A stretch of 64,000 nt of DNA from Actinomycetospora sp. NBRC 106375 (GTDB lineage Bacteria > Actinomycetota > Actinomycetes > Mycobacteriales > Pseudonocardiaceae). Both the position numbers and the translations under genes were made by a program. This document shows, in pieces, positions 7,987 to 15,201 of this stretch (position 1 is the first letter of the stretch; every line of letters starts with the position of its first letter). The stretch lies in assembly GCF_030269665.1 (NCBI RefSeq), contig NZ_BSTS01000002.1, positions 372,001 through 436,000 on the forward strand, written 5' to 3'. The notes under the pieces are model-generated. The model was given only the letters and a program-made list of their open reading frames with translations, was not told where the DNA came from and did no database searches.

Positions 7987-9336
7987 CTACACCACGCCCA
8001 GGCTGGTCATCGCCTCCGCGACCCGCAGGAAGCCCGCTGCGTTGGCCCCGTTCTCCAGGTCGGACGGGTCGCCGCAGTAGCGCTCGCCCGCGTCGCGCGC
8101 CCGGGCGTGGACGTCGGTCATGATCGCGGCGAGCTGCTCGTCGACGACCTCGGCGCTCCAGCGCTCACGGCCGGCGGCCTGCTGCATCTCCAGCGCCGAC
8201 ACGGCGACGCCGCCGGCGTTGGCGGCCTTGCCCGGCCCGAACGCGACCCCGCCCTTGCGCAGGACGGCGAGGGCCTCCGGGGTCACCGGGCCGTTCGCGC
8301 CCTCGGCGACCGCCCAGCACCCGTTCGCCACGAGCGCGCGCGCCTCGTCCGGGCCGATCTCGTTCTGCGTGGCGCACGGCAGCGCGACGTCGCAGTCGAC
8401 GGTGAACGGCGAGCCGTCGCCCGCGGTGGCGCCGGAGCGCTTCTCGGCGTAGTCCGCGACCGACCCGCCCTGGTCCTTCACCTCGCGCAGCGCGTCGACG
8501 TCGACGCCGTCGGGCTCGGCGACCGCGCCGCGCGAGTCCGAACAGCCGACGACGGTGCCGCCCGAGGCGATCACCTTGTCCATCGCGAAGAGCGCGACGT
8601 TGCCGCTGCCGGAGACGACGACGCGGGCGCCGTCGAGGTCGCGGTCCTGCTCGGCGAGCATCCGCTGCGTGAAGTAGACGGTGCCGTAGCCCGTCGCCTC
8701 GGGGCGCAGTGCCGAGCCGCCGAGCGCGGCCGGCTTGCCGGTGAAGGCGCCGGGCTCGTGGAGGCCGACGACGCGCTGGTACTGCCCGAGGATCCAGCCG
8801 ATCTCCCGCGGCCCGACGCCCATGTCGCCGGCCGGGACGTCGGTCGACGAGCCGACGTGGCCGGCGAGCTCGGTGGCGAACGACTGGCAGAAGCGCATCA
8901 TCTCGCCGGGCGAGAGCTGCTTCGGGTCGACGTCCGCGCCGCCCTTGCCGCCGCCGATGTCCTGGCCGGTCAGCGCGTTCTTGAACACCTGCTCGAAGCC
9001 GAGGAACTTGACGACGTCGAGCGTCACCGACGGCGCGAACCGCAGGCCGCCCTTGTACGGCCCGAGCGCGGAGTTGAACTCGACGCGGAACCCGCGGTTG
9101 ACCTGCACGGTCCCGGCGTCGTCGACCCACGGCACGCGGAACGCGATCACCCGCTCCGGTTCGCAGAGCCGCCCGACGACCTCGGCGTACTCGGGGTGCT
9201 CGACGAGCACGGGCCCGATGCTCTCCAGCACCGCGCGCACGACGCCGTGGAAGAGCTCCTGGTCCGGGTCGCGGCGCAGCACGTCGCGCCACACCTCCCG
9301 GAGCCGACCGAGATCGTCGTCCTGGGCGCGCGCCAT
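7987..9336 (-). CDS. gdhA: NADP-specific glutamate dehydrogenase
   Basis: Interconverts 2-oxoglutarate plus ammonia with glutamate; it acts in the cytoplasm in nitrogen assimilation. The 449-residue length fits the small hexameric (about 450 aa) class. The substrate domain shows NRGFRVEFNSALGPYKGGLRF with the catalytic-region lysines, GGGKGGADVDPK and DVPAGDMGVGPREIG; the Rossmann domain shows VSGSGNVALFAMDKVI. The residue after the second strand (GCSDSRG) is consistent with NADP rather than NAD use, by family pattern. It starts at ATG 9336 with GAGGACC upstream. It is the only nitrogen-assimilation gene here apart from the two glutaminases 35 kb away. Confidence 0.95.
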   Translation of the reverse strand: MARAQDDDLGRLREVWRDVLRRDPDQELFHGVVRAVLESIGPVLVEHPEYAEVVGRLCEPERVIAFRVPWVDDAGTVQVNRGFRVEFNSALGPYKGGLRFAPSVTLDVVKFLGFEQVFKNALTGQDIGGGKGGADVDPKQLSPGEMMRFCQSFATELAGHVGSSTDVPAGDMGVGPREIGWILGQYQRVVGLHEPGAFTGKPAALGGSALRPEATGYGTVYFTQRMLAEQDRDLDGARVVVSGSGNVALFAMDKVIASGGTVVGCSDSRGAVAEPDGVDVDALREVKDQGGSVADYAEKRSGATAGDGSPFTVDCDVALPCATQNEIGPDEARALVANGCWAVAEGANGPVTPEALAVLRKGGVAFGPGKAANAGGVAVSALEMQQAAGRERWSAEVVDEQLAAIMTDVHARARDAGERYCGDPSDLENGANAAGFLRVAEAMTSLGVV

Positions 9337-9402
9337 CGCGGTCCTCCGAAACGTCGTTGTTCCGTACGGTGCGCTGGGCTTGTTACCCGCCGGTCGGCGG
9401 AC

Positions 9403-10242
9403 TCAGTCCGCCTGCTCGGCCGAGCACCACCACGTCGTCCGGCCGCCGACGGTCCCGCGCTCCATCGGCGCGCCGCAGCGCGGGCACGTCTCGTCCTTCG
9501 CGCGGTGCGGGATGATCTCGCCGGTGTGGACGCCGCCGCGCTTGATCGCGTCACGAGTGGCCTTGCGCAGGACGCGGCGCAGGTCGTCGAGCTCGTCGAC
9601 CGACAGTTCCCCCGCGGGGCGTGACGGCGAGAGCTTCGCCTCCCAGAGCGTCTCGTCGGCCAGCAGGTTGCCGACGCCGGCGAGCACCGACTGGTCGAGC
9701 AGCTTCGCCTTGATCGCGACGATCCCCTTGCCGACCCTGGCCCGGAAGTCGTCGCGGGTGATCTCGGCGGCGTCGGGGCCGAGCGCGTCGACGTCGGGCT
9801 CGAGGTGCACGCGCCCGAGGCGGCGCTTGTCGAACAGCCGCAGCGCCCCGCCGTCGTCGAAGGTGATCGTGACGCGATCCCACTCCGGCTTGTCCGGCCG
9901 CTCCCCCGGCTTCTTCGGCATGCCGCCGACGTGGGGGTCGCCGCCGGCGTAGAGGCTCGACGCGTCCCCCTGCGGCCCGGTCACGAAGATGCGCCCGCCC
10001 ATGCCGAGGTGGATGCCGAGGTGCGGGCCCTCGGCGCCGTCGGCGGTCACGGTGTCGCACCACATCGTCTTGCCGCGGCGGTGCGCGGCGACGAGACGAC
10101 CGCCCTTGAGCGCCTGGTCGATCTCGCCGGGGTGGTGCGGGCGGCACACGTAGGAGTCGGTGTCGTCGACGTGTGCGATCACCCGGTCCAGGGCCTTCTC
10201 GACGACCTGGCGCGCGTTCTCGACCTCGGGCAGCTCGGGCAC
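9403..10242 (-). CDS. Fpg/Nei family DNA glycosylase-AP lyase
   Basis: Base-excision repair of oxidised bases. The start GTG 10242 yields VPELPEVEN, so Pro2 (the catalytic N-terminal proline after Met removal) and Glu3 are in place. The beta-sandwich, the lysine in RRGKTMW and the helix-two-turn-helix (KLLDQSVLAGVGNLLADETL) are all present in 279 residues. The C-terminal zinc finger begins CPRCGAP and has GGRTTWWC, but the last CxxC of the family is CSAEQAD, so the fourth zinc ligand cysteine appears to be missing. The longer in-frame ATG at 10287 would put residues before the catalytic proline and is rejected. It is divergent from the cytosine deaminase operon. Confidence 0.9.
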   Translation of the reverse strand: MPELPEVENARQVVEKALDRVIAHVDDTDSYVCRPHHPGEIDQALKGGRLVAAHRRGKTMWCDTVTADGAEGPHLGIHLGMGGRIFVTGPQGDASSLYAGGDPHVGGMPKKPGERPDKPEWDRVTITFDDGGALRLFDKRRLGRVHLEPDVDALGPDAAEITRDDFRARVGKGIVAIKAKLLDQSVLAGVGNLLADETLWEAKLSPSRPAGELSVDELDDLRRVLRKATRDAIKRGGVHTGEIIPHRAKDETCPRCGAPMERGTVGGRTTWWCSAEQAD

Positions 10243-10313
10243 GGCACCAGCATGCCCGGTCGTGCACGACCGACACTTAACAGCCACGACACCTCCGGGC
10301 CCGTGCGCAGGCG

Positions 10314-10319
10314 CAGGGT
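10314..10319 (+). promoter_or_regulatory. Possible -10 element (CAGGGT) of a leaderless promoter
   Basis: CAGGGT with 6 nt to GTG 10326. The first base deviates from TANNNT, so this is weaker than the other sites listed. Confidence 0.3.
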
Positions 10320-10325
10320 GGCAGC

Positions 10326-10784
10326 GTGACGGCCGTGCTCACCCCCACCGCGATGCTCGCCGTCGCGCTCTCGGAGGCCCGGACCGGTGCGGCGGCGGGG
10401 GGCGTGCCGGTCGGCGCCGCCCTCTTCGGCCCCGACGGCAAGGTCCTCGGGCGCGGTCACAACCGCCGTGTCCAGGACGGCGACCCCGCCACGCACGGCG
10501 AGACCGCCGCCTTCCGCGCCGCCGGGCGACGGCCGCACTACCGGGACACGACGATGGTCACGACGCTCTCGCCGTGCTGGTTCTGCGCCGGCCTGATCCG
10601 CCAGTTCCGCATCCCGCGCCTGGTCGTCGGGGAGGCGGAGAACTTCGGCGGCCAGCACGCGTGGCTCGCCGACCTCGGCGTCGAGGTGAGCGTGCTCGAC
10701 GACCCGGAGTGCGCGTCCCTCATGGCGCGCTTCGCCGCCGACCACCCCGAGGCGTGGCTCGAGGACATCGGGGGGCCGGAGTGA
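10326..10784 (+). CDS. Cytosine deaminase-like nucleoside/nucleobase deaminase (Fcy1 type)
   Basis: A zinc-dependent hydrolytic deaminase of 152 residues. It shows the cytidine-deaminase-fold signature: HGETAAF (zinc His and proton-shuttle Glu) and TLSPCWFCAGLI (two zinc Cys). The surrounding text, for example RIPRLVVGEAENFGG, resembles yeast cytosine deaminase Fcy1 more than TadA or Cdd. The next genes, overlapping by 4 nt and then 14 nt away, encode a 2-oxoglutarate-Fe(II) oxygenase and an NCS1 nucleobase permease, supporting import and processing of a pyrimidine or related cyclic amine. A creatinine or guanine deaminase activity cannot be excluded from sequence. Confidence 0.82.
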   Translation: MTAVLTPTAMLAVALSEARTGAAAGGVPVGAALFGPDGKVLGRGHNRRVQDGDPATHGETAAFRAAGRRPHYRDTTMVTTLSPCWFCAGLIRQFRIPRLVVGEAENFGGQHAWLADLGVEVSVLDDPECASLMARFAADHPEAWLEDIGGPE

Positions 10785-11743
10785 CCACTCCCGTCCCCGT
10801 GGTCGACCTCCAGCCGTGGATCCACGGCACCGCCGACGACCGTGCCGCGGTCGCGCACCGGGTCGACGACGCCCTGTGCACCTCGGGCTTCCTGCTCGTC
10901 ACCGGACACGAGGTGCCGGGTGCGGTGCGCGCGGCGGCCCGGTCGGCGGCACGGCAGTTCTTCGCCATGCCCACCGCGGTCAAGGACGCCTACGCGGTGG
11001 GCGTCGGCGGGCGGGGCTGGCTCCCGCCGGGTGCCGAGGCGAACGCCGGCGCCGAGGGGGTGGCGACGCCGCCCGACCTCAAGGAGAGCTGGTCCTGCGG
11101 CGCGGACACGCCCACCGGCGACCCCGAGGTGGACGCCGTCTGGTTCGCCCCGAACGTCTGGCCGCACGAGGTGCCGGCGCTGCGCCCGGCGCTGGAGGAG
11201 CACCTCGCGCACATGCGCACGCTGGCCGACGAGCTGCTGGTGATCGGGGCGCGCGCGCTGGGGCTCGAGGAGGACTTCTTCACCCGGCGCACGCGGCACC
11301 CGTCGTACACGCTCAACGTCAACCGCTACCCGCCGCTGACCGAGACCGGCGAGCCCGCCGACGGCCAGTTCCGCATCGGCGCGCACACCGACTTCGGGAC
11401 GGTGACGGTGCTCGACCGCGAGGTCGGGGCCGGCGGGCTGCAGGTCGACGTGCCCGGCCTCGGGTGGGTCGACGCCCCGCACCACCCGGGCGCCTTCACG
11501 ATCAACATCGGCGACCTGCTCGCGCGGTGGACCGGGGAGCGCTGGCGCTCCACCCGGCACCGCGTGCTCCCGCCGCAGGACGTCGCGCCCGACGAGGACC
11601 TGGTCTCGCTCGTCTACTTCTACGAGCTGGATCCGGACACGACGGTCGAGGCCCTCGGCCCGCCCGTCGGACACGTGGCCGCTGCACCGGTGCGCGCCCG
11701 CGAGTACCTCGCCGCGAAGTTGGCGGCGATCACCGTGCAGTGA
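10781..11743 (+). CDS. 2-oxoglutarate/Fe(II)-dependent oxygenase (isopenicillin N synthase-like)
   Basis: 320 residues with the double-stranded beta-helix of the IPNS/DAOCS-like family: an N-terminal DIOX_N-like region (PVVDLQPW, DALCTSGFLLVTGHEVP) and the catalytic core with iron ligands His and Asp in GAHTDFGTVTVL, and the distal His plus 2OG-binding Arg region in RWRSTRHRVLPP. GTG 10781 overlaps the deaminase stop (GTGA), implying translational coupling. The substrate is unknown; in context of a cytosine deaminase and NCS1 permease, hydroxylation of a pyrimidine-like compound is a reasonable guess, as fungal thymine-7-hydroxylase belongs to the same superfamily. Confidence 0.87.
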   Translation: MTTPVPVVDLQPWIHGTADDRAAVAHRVDDALCTSGFLLVTGHEVPGAVRAAARSAARQFFAMPTAVKDAYAVGVGGRGWLPPGAEANAGAEGVATPPDLKESWSCGADTPTGDPEVDAVWFAPNVWPHEVPALRPALEEHLAHMRTLADELLVIGARALGLEEDFFTRRTRHPSYTLNVNRYPPLTETGEPADGQFRIGAHTDFGTVTVLDREVGAGGLQVDVPGLGWVDAPHHPGAFTINIGDLLARWTGERWRSTRHRVLPPQDVAPDEDLVSLVYFYELDPDTTVEALGPPVGHVAAAPVRAREYLAAKLAAITVQ

Positions 11744-11757
11744 GGGGAGACCCCGCG

Positions 11758-13158
11758 ATGTCGATCGCCCAGGATCCGTCCGACGTCGTCGTCCGCGAGG
11801 GCGTCTACGGCGACAAGGTCGTCGCCGTCGAGCCCGGCGGCGCCGAGTTCATCCCGCTCGCCGAGCGTCACGGGCACCCGCGCCAGCTGTTCTGGACGTG
11901 GTGCTCCCCCAACCTCGAGTTCGCGACGATCTTCGTCGGGGTCCTCGCGATCAGCGCGTTCAGCCTCTCGTTCTGGGGTGCCGTGCTGGGCATCGTCGTC
12001 GGCACCGCCCTGGGGTCGCTGACCCACGGGCTGCTCTCGTCGCGCGGTCCGGCCACCGGTGTGCCGATGATGGTCCTCTCGCGGCTCGGGTTCGGTTTCC
12101 GCGGCAACGCGCTGCCCTCGGGGCTGAACGCGATCGTCGGCGGCATCGGCTGGTTCGCGGTCAACAGCGTGTCCAGCGCGCTGGCGCTCGCGACGCTGAC
12201 CGGGATGCCGGCCTGGCTCGGCCTGCTGATCGTCGCGGCGGTGCAGATCGGGGTCGCCCTGCTCGGGCACAACCTCATCCACGGGTTCGAGAAGGTCGTG
12301 CTGCCGGTGCTCGCGGTGGTCTTCGCGATCACGTCGGTGGTGATCCTCAGCCAGGTCGACCCGTCGTTCGTCCCCACCGACGGCCAGCCCGCCGGGCCGG
12401 TCGCGGGGTTCCTGCTCACGGTCGGCGCCACGTTCGGCTACGCCGCCGGCTGGAACCCGTACGCCACCGACTACACCCGCTACCTCCCGCCGACGACGAG
12501 CCCGCGTGCGACCGGCTGGGCCGCCGGGCTCGGGGTGTTCGTGCCGTGCGTGATCCTCGAGACCGTCGGCGCGGCGTCGGCGACGCTGGTCAGCGACCCG
12601 GACGCGACGCCGACCGGGGCCTTCACGGAGCACCTGCCCGGCTGGCTCGCCGCGCTGACCCTGCTGTGCATCGCCGTCGGCGCCGTCGCCGCGAACGCGA
12701 TCAACATCTACTCCGGCGCGATGTCGTTCGTCGCCATGGGGCTCCGGATGCCCCTGCACCTGCGCCGGGCGCTCGCCGTCGCGGCGTTCGGGGTGCTCGG
12801 GTTCGTCGTGGCGCTGTTCGGCCTCGCCGACGCCGGGCACGCCTACGAGAGCTTTCTACTGATCATCGCCTACTGGATCGGCCCGTGGCTGGCGGTCGTC
12901 TTCGCCGATTGGTGGCTGCGTCGCGGTTCAGAAGCCGAGGGGTTGCTCTTCGACGTGACCCACCGCAACGTCGCCGGTCCGGTCGCGATGCTCGCCGGGA
13001 TCGTGGTGTCGATCGTGCTGTTCGCCAACCAGGTGGCGTTCACCGGTCTGGTCGCCGCGGCCGTGCCCGGCGTCGGCGACATCGCCTTCGAGGTCGGCTT
13101 CCTCGTCAGCGGCGCGGTGTACCTGCTGATGCACCGCGGGAGCCGCGCCGCCGCCTGA
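11758..13158 (+). CDS. NCS1 family nucleobase:cation symporter (cytosine permease-like)
   Basis: A 466-residue membrane transporter importing purines, pyrimidines or related molecules with a cation. About 12 hydrophobic segments are visible between residues 40 and 460, e.g. LEFATIFVGVLAISAFSLSF, then VLPVLAVVFAITSVVIL. The NCS1 signatures RSRLGFGFRG-like (VLSRLGFGFRGNALPS) and the unwound-helix region GYAAGWNPYATDYTRYLPP are present. It begins 14 nt after the oxygenase and ends with a strong terminator at 13177-13209, so it closes the deaminase-oxygenase-permease operon. Cytosine, allantoin or hydantoin transport cannot be told apart by eye. Confidence 0.9.
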   Translation: MSIAQDPSDVVVREGVYGDKVVAVEPGGAEFIPLAERHGHPRQLFWTWCSPNLEFATIFVGVLAISAFSLSFWGAVLGIVVGTALGSLTHGLLSSRGPATGVPMMVLSRLGFGFRGNALPSGLNAIVGGIGWFAVNSVSSALALATLTGMPAWLGLLIVAAVQIGVALLGHNLIHGFEKVVLPVLAVVFAITSVVILSQVDPSFVPTDGQPAGPVAGFLLTVGATFGYAAGWNPYATDYTRYLPPTTSPRATGWAAGLGVFVPCVILETVGAASATLVSDPDATPTGAFTEHLPGWLAALTLLCIAVGAVAANAINIYSGAMSFVAMGLRMPLHLRRALAVAAFGVLGFVVALFGLADAGHAYESFLLIIAYWIGPWLAVVFADWWLRRGSEAEGLLFDVTHRNVAGPVAMLAGIVVSIVLFANQVAFTGLVAAAVPGVGDIAFEVGFLVSGAVYLLMHRGSRAAA

Positions 13159-13176
13159 GCCCCTCCACTCCCCGGC

Positions 13177-13209
13177 CCCGCCCGCACCGGTCCCTCCGGT
13201 GCGGGCGGG
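13177..13209. terminator. Strong stem-loop terminator after the permease
   Basis: Perfect 14-bp arms (CCCGCCCGCACCGG / CCGGTGCGGGCGGG) around a 5-nt loop TCCCT, starting 18 nt after the permease stop. There is no long U-tract, which is common for such high-GC genomes. Confidence 0.8.
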
Positions 13210-13233
13210 TGTGTGTCGGGGTCTTGCGGCCTT

Positions 13234-13270
13234 ACTGTGTCCTATAGATACTGTTTACAGCGGACACAGT
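13234..13270. promoter_or_regulatory. Putative operator/promoter with 9-bp inverted repeat
   Basis: ACTGTGTCC and GGACACAGT are perfect inverted arms 19 nt apart, with TACTGTTTACAG between them. The centre (CCTATAGATACTG) is unusually AT-rich here and may hold a -10 element. It lies about 95 nt before the DUF6069 gene. No regulator gene is adjacent, so the binder is unknown. Confidence 0.5.
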
Positions 13271-13363
13271 CCTGAAGAAATCTCCGGACCCGTGTCGAGG
13301 ACCGTGGCCACCGTTCGACCTGAGGGCAGCACCGCCCGCCAGGCATCCCCACCGGAGGTCACC

Positions 13364-13777
13364 ATGTCCACGATCACCGCTCCCGCCGCCACCGCCGCCA
13401 CCACCGGATCCCGGGTCCGCACCCGCGCGCTGGGCATCGTCGGCGCCGTCGCCGCGGCCCTGGTCGCGTGGGGGATCGGCGCCCTGATCGGCGCGGACTA
13501 CTGGATCACCGACTCGATGGGCTCGGCCCGCGTCGACATCACCGCCACGATCGGCACGACGGTCGTCCTCGGGCTGCTCGGGTGGGGCGTCCTGGCCCTC
13601 GCCGAGAAGGTCTCGCGCCACGGCCGCACCGCCTGGACCGTCCTCGCCGTCGTGGTCACCGCCGCGTCGCTCGTGCCGATCGTGCTCGTCGAGGCGACCA
13701 CGCCGACCCGCGTCGGGCTGACGCTGGTCCACCTCGCCGTCGCCGCCGTCCTCATCCCGGCGTACACGCGGCACTGA
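13364..13777 (+). CDS. Small four-helix membrane protein (DUF6069-like)
   Basis: 137 residues, probably DUF6069. Start ATG 13364 has GGAGG 5 nt upstream; the longer open frame from 13199 crosses the operator region and is rejected. After an Ala/Thr-rich N-terminus there are four hydrophobic segments (ALGIVGAVAAALVAWGIGAL, TIGTTVVLGLLGWGVLAL, WTVLAVVVTAASLVPIVLV, GLTLVHLAVAAVLIPA), with a conserved-looking periplasmic segment between helices 1 and 2. The biochemical role is not known. It is followed 32 nt later by a RibD-C reductase and both may share the promoter at 13234-13270. Confidence 0.75.
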   Translation: MSTITAPAATAATTGSRVRTRALGIVGAVAAALVAWGIGALIGADYWITDSMGSARVDITATIGTTVVLGLLGWGVLALAEKVSRHGRTAWTVLAVVVTAASLVPIVLVEATTPTRVGLTLVHLAVAAVLIPAYTRH

Positions 13778-13809
13778 TCACCCACCCCTCGGTCCGGGAG
13801 GAGAGCACG

Positions 13810-14400
13810 ATGCGCGTCCTCGTCACCCAGTTCATGAGCCTCGACGGCGTCACCCAGGCGCCCGGCGGCCCCGAGGAGGACACCGACGGCGGCTTCGCCC
13901 ACGGCGGCTGGTCGATGCCCTACTTCGACCCCGAGACGATGGGCGCGGCATGGGCCGGCGCGCTCGACGAGGCCGAGGCGATGCTGTTCGGCCGCAAGAC
14001 CTGGCAGGTCTCGGCGAGCGCGTGGCCGCAGCAGGCCGGCGATCCGTTCGCCGACCGGATCAACGGCATCACGAAGTACGTCGCCTCCCGCGCGCTCACC
14101 GACGCGGACATGACGTGGTCGGGCTCGGTGCTCCTGCCGGCCGGCGACGCCGTGGGCGCCGTGCGGGAGCTGCGGGACCGCAACGGCGGCGCGCTGCTCG
14201 TGCAGGGCAGCGCGTCCCTGGCGGCGGCTCTCGCCGAGGCGGACCTCGTCGACGAGTACCGGCTGATGATCGAGCCGATCCTGCTCGGCGGCGGGAAGGG
14301 CGTCTTCCCGACCACCGGCATCGCGCGTCCGCTCGAACTGACGGGGGTCACGCAGGCCACGACCGGCACCCTGATCGCGTCGTACCGCCGGGTGCGCTGA
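13810..14400 (+). CDS. RibD C-terminal/dihydrofolate reductase-like protein
   Basis: 196 residues with the DHFR-like RibD-C fold: MRVLVTQFMSLDGVTQAP at the N-terminus, the central LFGRKTWQ and NGITKYVASRAL, then LLVQGSASLAAALAEADLVDEYRLMIEPILLGGGKGVFP, the family's classic C-half. Such proteins bind NADPH, but most stand-alone actinobacterial copies have no assigned substrate and are unlikely to act in riboflavin synthesis. ATG 13810 is preceded by GGGAGGAG. A 40-nt family-B palindrome starts 7 nt after the stop, probably a terminator shared with the convergent TetR gene. Confidence 0.85.
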   Translation: MRVLVTQFMSLDGVTQAPGGPEEDTDGGFAHGGWSMPYFDPETMGAAWAGALDEAEAMLFGRKTWQVSASAWPQQAGDPFADRINGITKYVASRALTDADMTWSGSVLLPAGDAVGAVRELRDRNGGALLVQGSASLAAALAEADLVDEYRLMIEPILLGGGKGVFPTTGIARPLELTGVTQATTGTLIASYRRVR

Positions 14401-14407
14401 CGCGCAG

Positions 14408-14447
14408 GTGAGCAGTTCGGACGGCGATAGCCGGCCATACTGTTCAC
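14408..14447. repeat. 40-nt palindromic repeat family B, copy 2
   Basis: GTGAGCAGTT at one end and ACTGTTCAC at the other with a partly self-complementary centre. It lies between the convergent RibD-C and TetR genes and supplies the TGA stop of the TetR gene (minus strand 14446-14444). Probable bidirectional terminator. Confidence 0.75.
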
Positions 14448-15127
14448 GAGCGCGGAGCGCACACCTCGGCGACGCAGCGGGCGACGGGGCCGTCGGGGTC
14501 GGCGGCCGCGGCGAGGGTCGGCTCGTCGACGCCGAGACCCCGCAGCAGCGTGCGGCAGAACTCGGCGGCCACGTCGGCGGCGGAGCGCCGGCCCCGCGGG
14601 TCGAACCACGTCCACATCCAGTGCAGCGACCCGAACATCTGCAGGGAGCGCAGCCGTGCGTCGCCGGGCACGAACACCCCGGCCGCCTCCCCGTCGTGCA
14701 GAACCGCGACGACCAGGTCCCGGTACGCGTCGCGCTGGGCGCGCGCGGTCTCCATCCCGGGCTCGTCGGTGAGCCGGACGACCTCGCGCTGGAACGCGAC
14801 GGTGGTCGCGGGCTCGTCGACCGAGTAGCGCACGCCGGCGTGCACGAACGCCGCGATCCGCTCCGCCGGCGCCGCGAGCCGGGCCAGGAACCCGTGGGCC
14901 TCGTCGAGGCGGCGGCGCATGTAGCGCTCCTGCACCTCGGCGAGCATCCGGTCCTTCGTCCCGAAGTGGTGGACGATCGTGCCCTTGCTCATCCCGAGCT
15001 CGGCGGCGACGTCGCCGAAGTTGGCGCGGTCGTAGCCGCGCTCGGCGACGTGGCGGGTGAACGTCGCGAGGATCTCGTCGCGCCGCCCGCCGCGCGGGCG
15101 TCCGGGGGCCACGGCCGGCTCGCTCAT
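14444..15127 (-). CDS. TetR/AcrR family transcriptional regulator
   Basis: 227 residues. The helix-turn-helix is at about residues 15-60 (DEILATFTRHVAERGYDRANF, then MSKGTIVHHFGTKDRMLAEV), followed by a helical ligand domain with SLHWMWTWFDPRG near residue 170, typical of KstR2/fatty-acid-type regulators. It is divergent from the acyl-CoA ligase that opens the seven-gene plus-strand operon and is the probable repressor of it. The 74-nt spacer contains CCGCACGTACGG (15148-15159), a near palindrome that could be its operator. The inducer is probably an acyl-CoA made by the operon (inference). Confidence 0.9.
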   Translation of the reverse strand: MSEPAVAPGRPRGGRRDEILATFTRHVAERGYDRANFGDVAAELGMSKGTIVHHFGTKDRMLAEVQERYMRRRLDEAHGFLARLAAPAERIAAFVHAGVRYSVDEPATTVAFQREVVRLTDEPGMETARAQRDAYRDLVVAVLHDGEAAGVFVPGDARLRSLQMFGSLHWMWTWFDPRGRRSAADVAAEFCRTLLRGLGVDEPTLAAAADPDGPVARCVAEVCAPRS

Positions 15128-15147
15128 GGCACTCCCTTGTGGACTGA

Positions 15148-15159
15148 CCGCACGTACGG
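15148..15159. promoter_or_regulatory. Putative TetR operator core (CCGCACGTACGG)
   Basis: A 12-bp near palindrome in the divergent spacer between the TetR gene and the acyl-CoA ligase. It resembles the CGxACGTxCG cores seen at many actinobacterial TetR sites. Assignment is inference. Confidence 0.4.
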
Positions 15160-15201
15160 GCAGAGTAGCCGAGGTCGCGCCGAGGCGGGAGGAGAGCGGT
15201 C

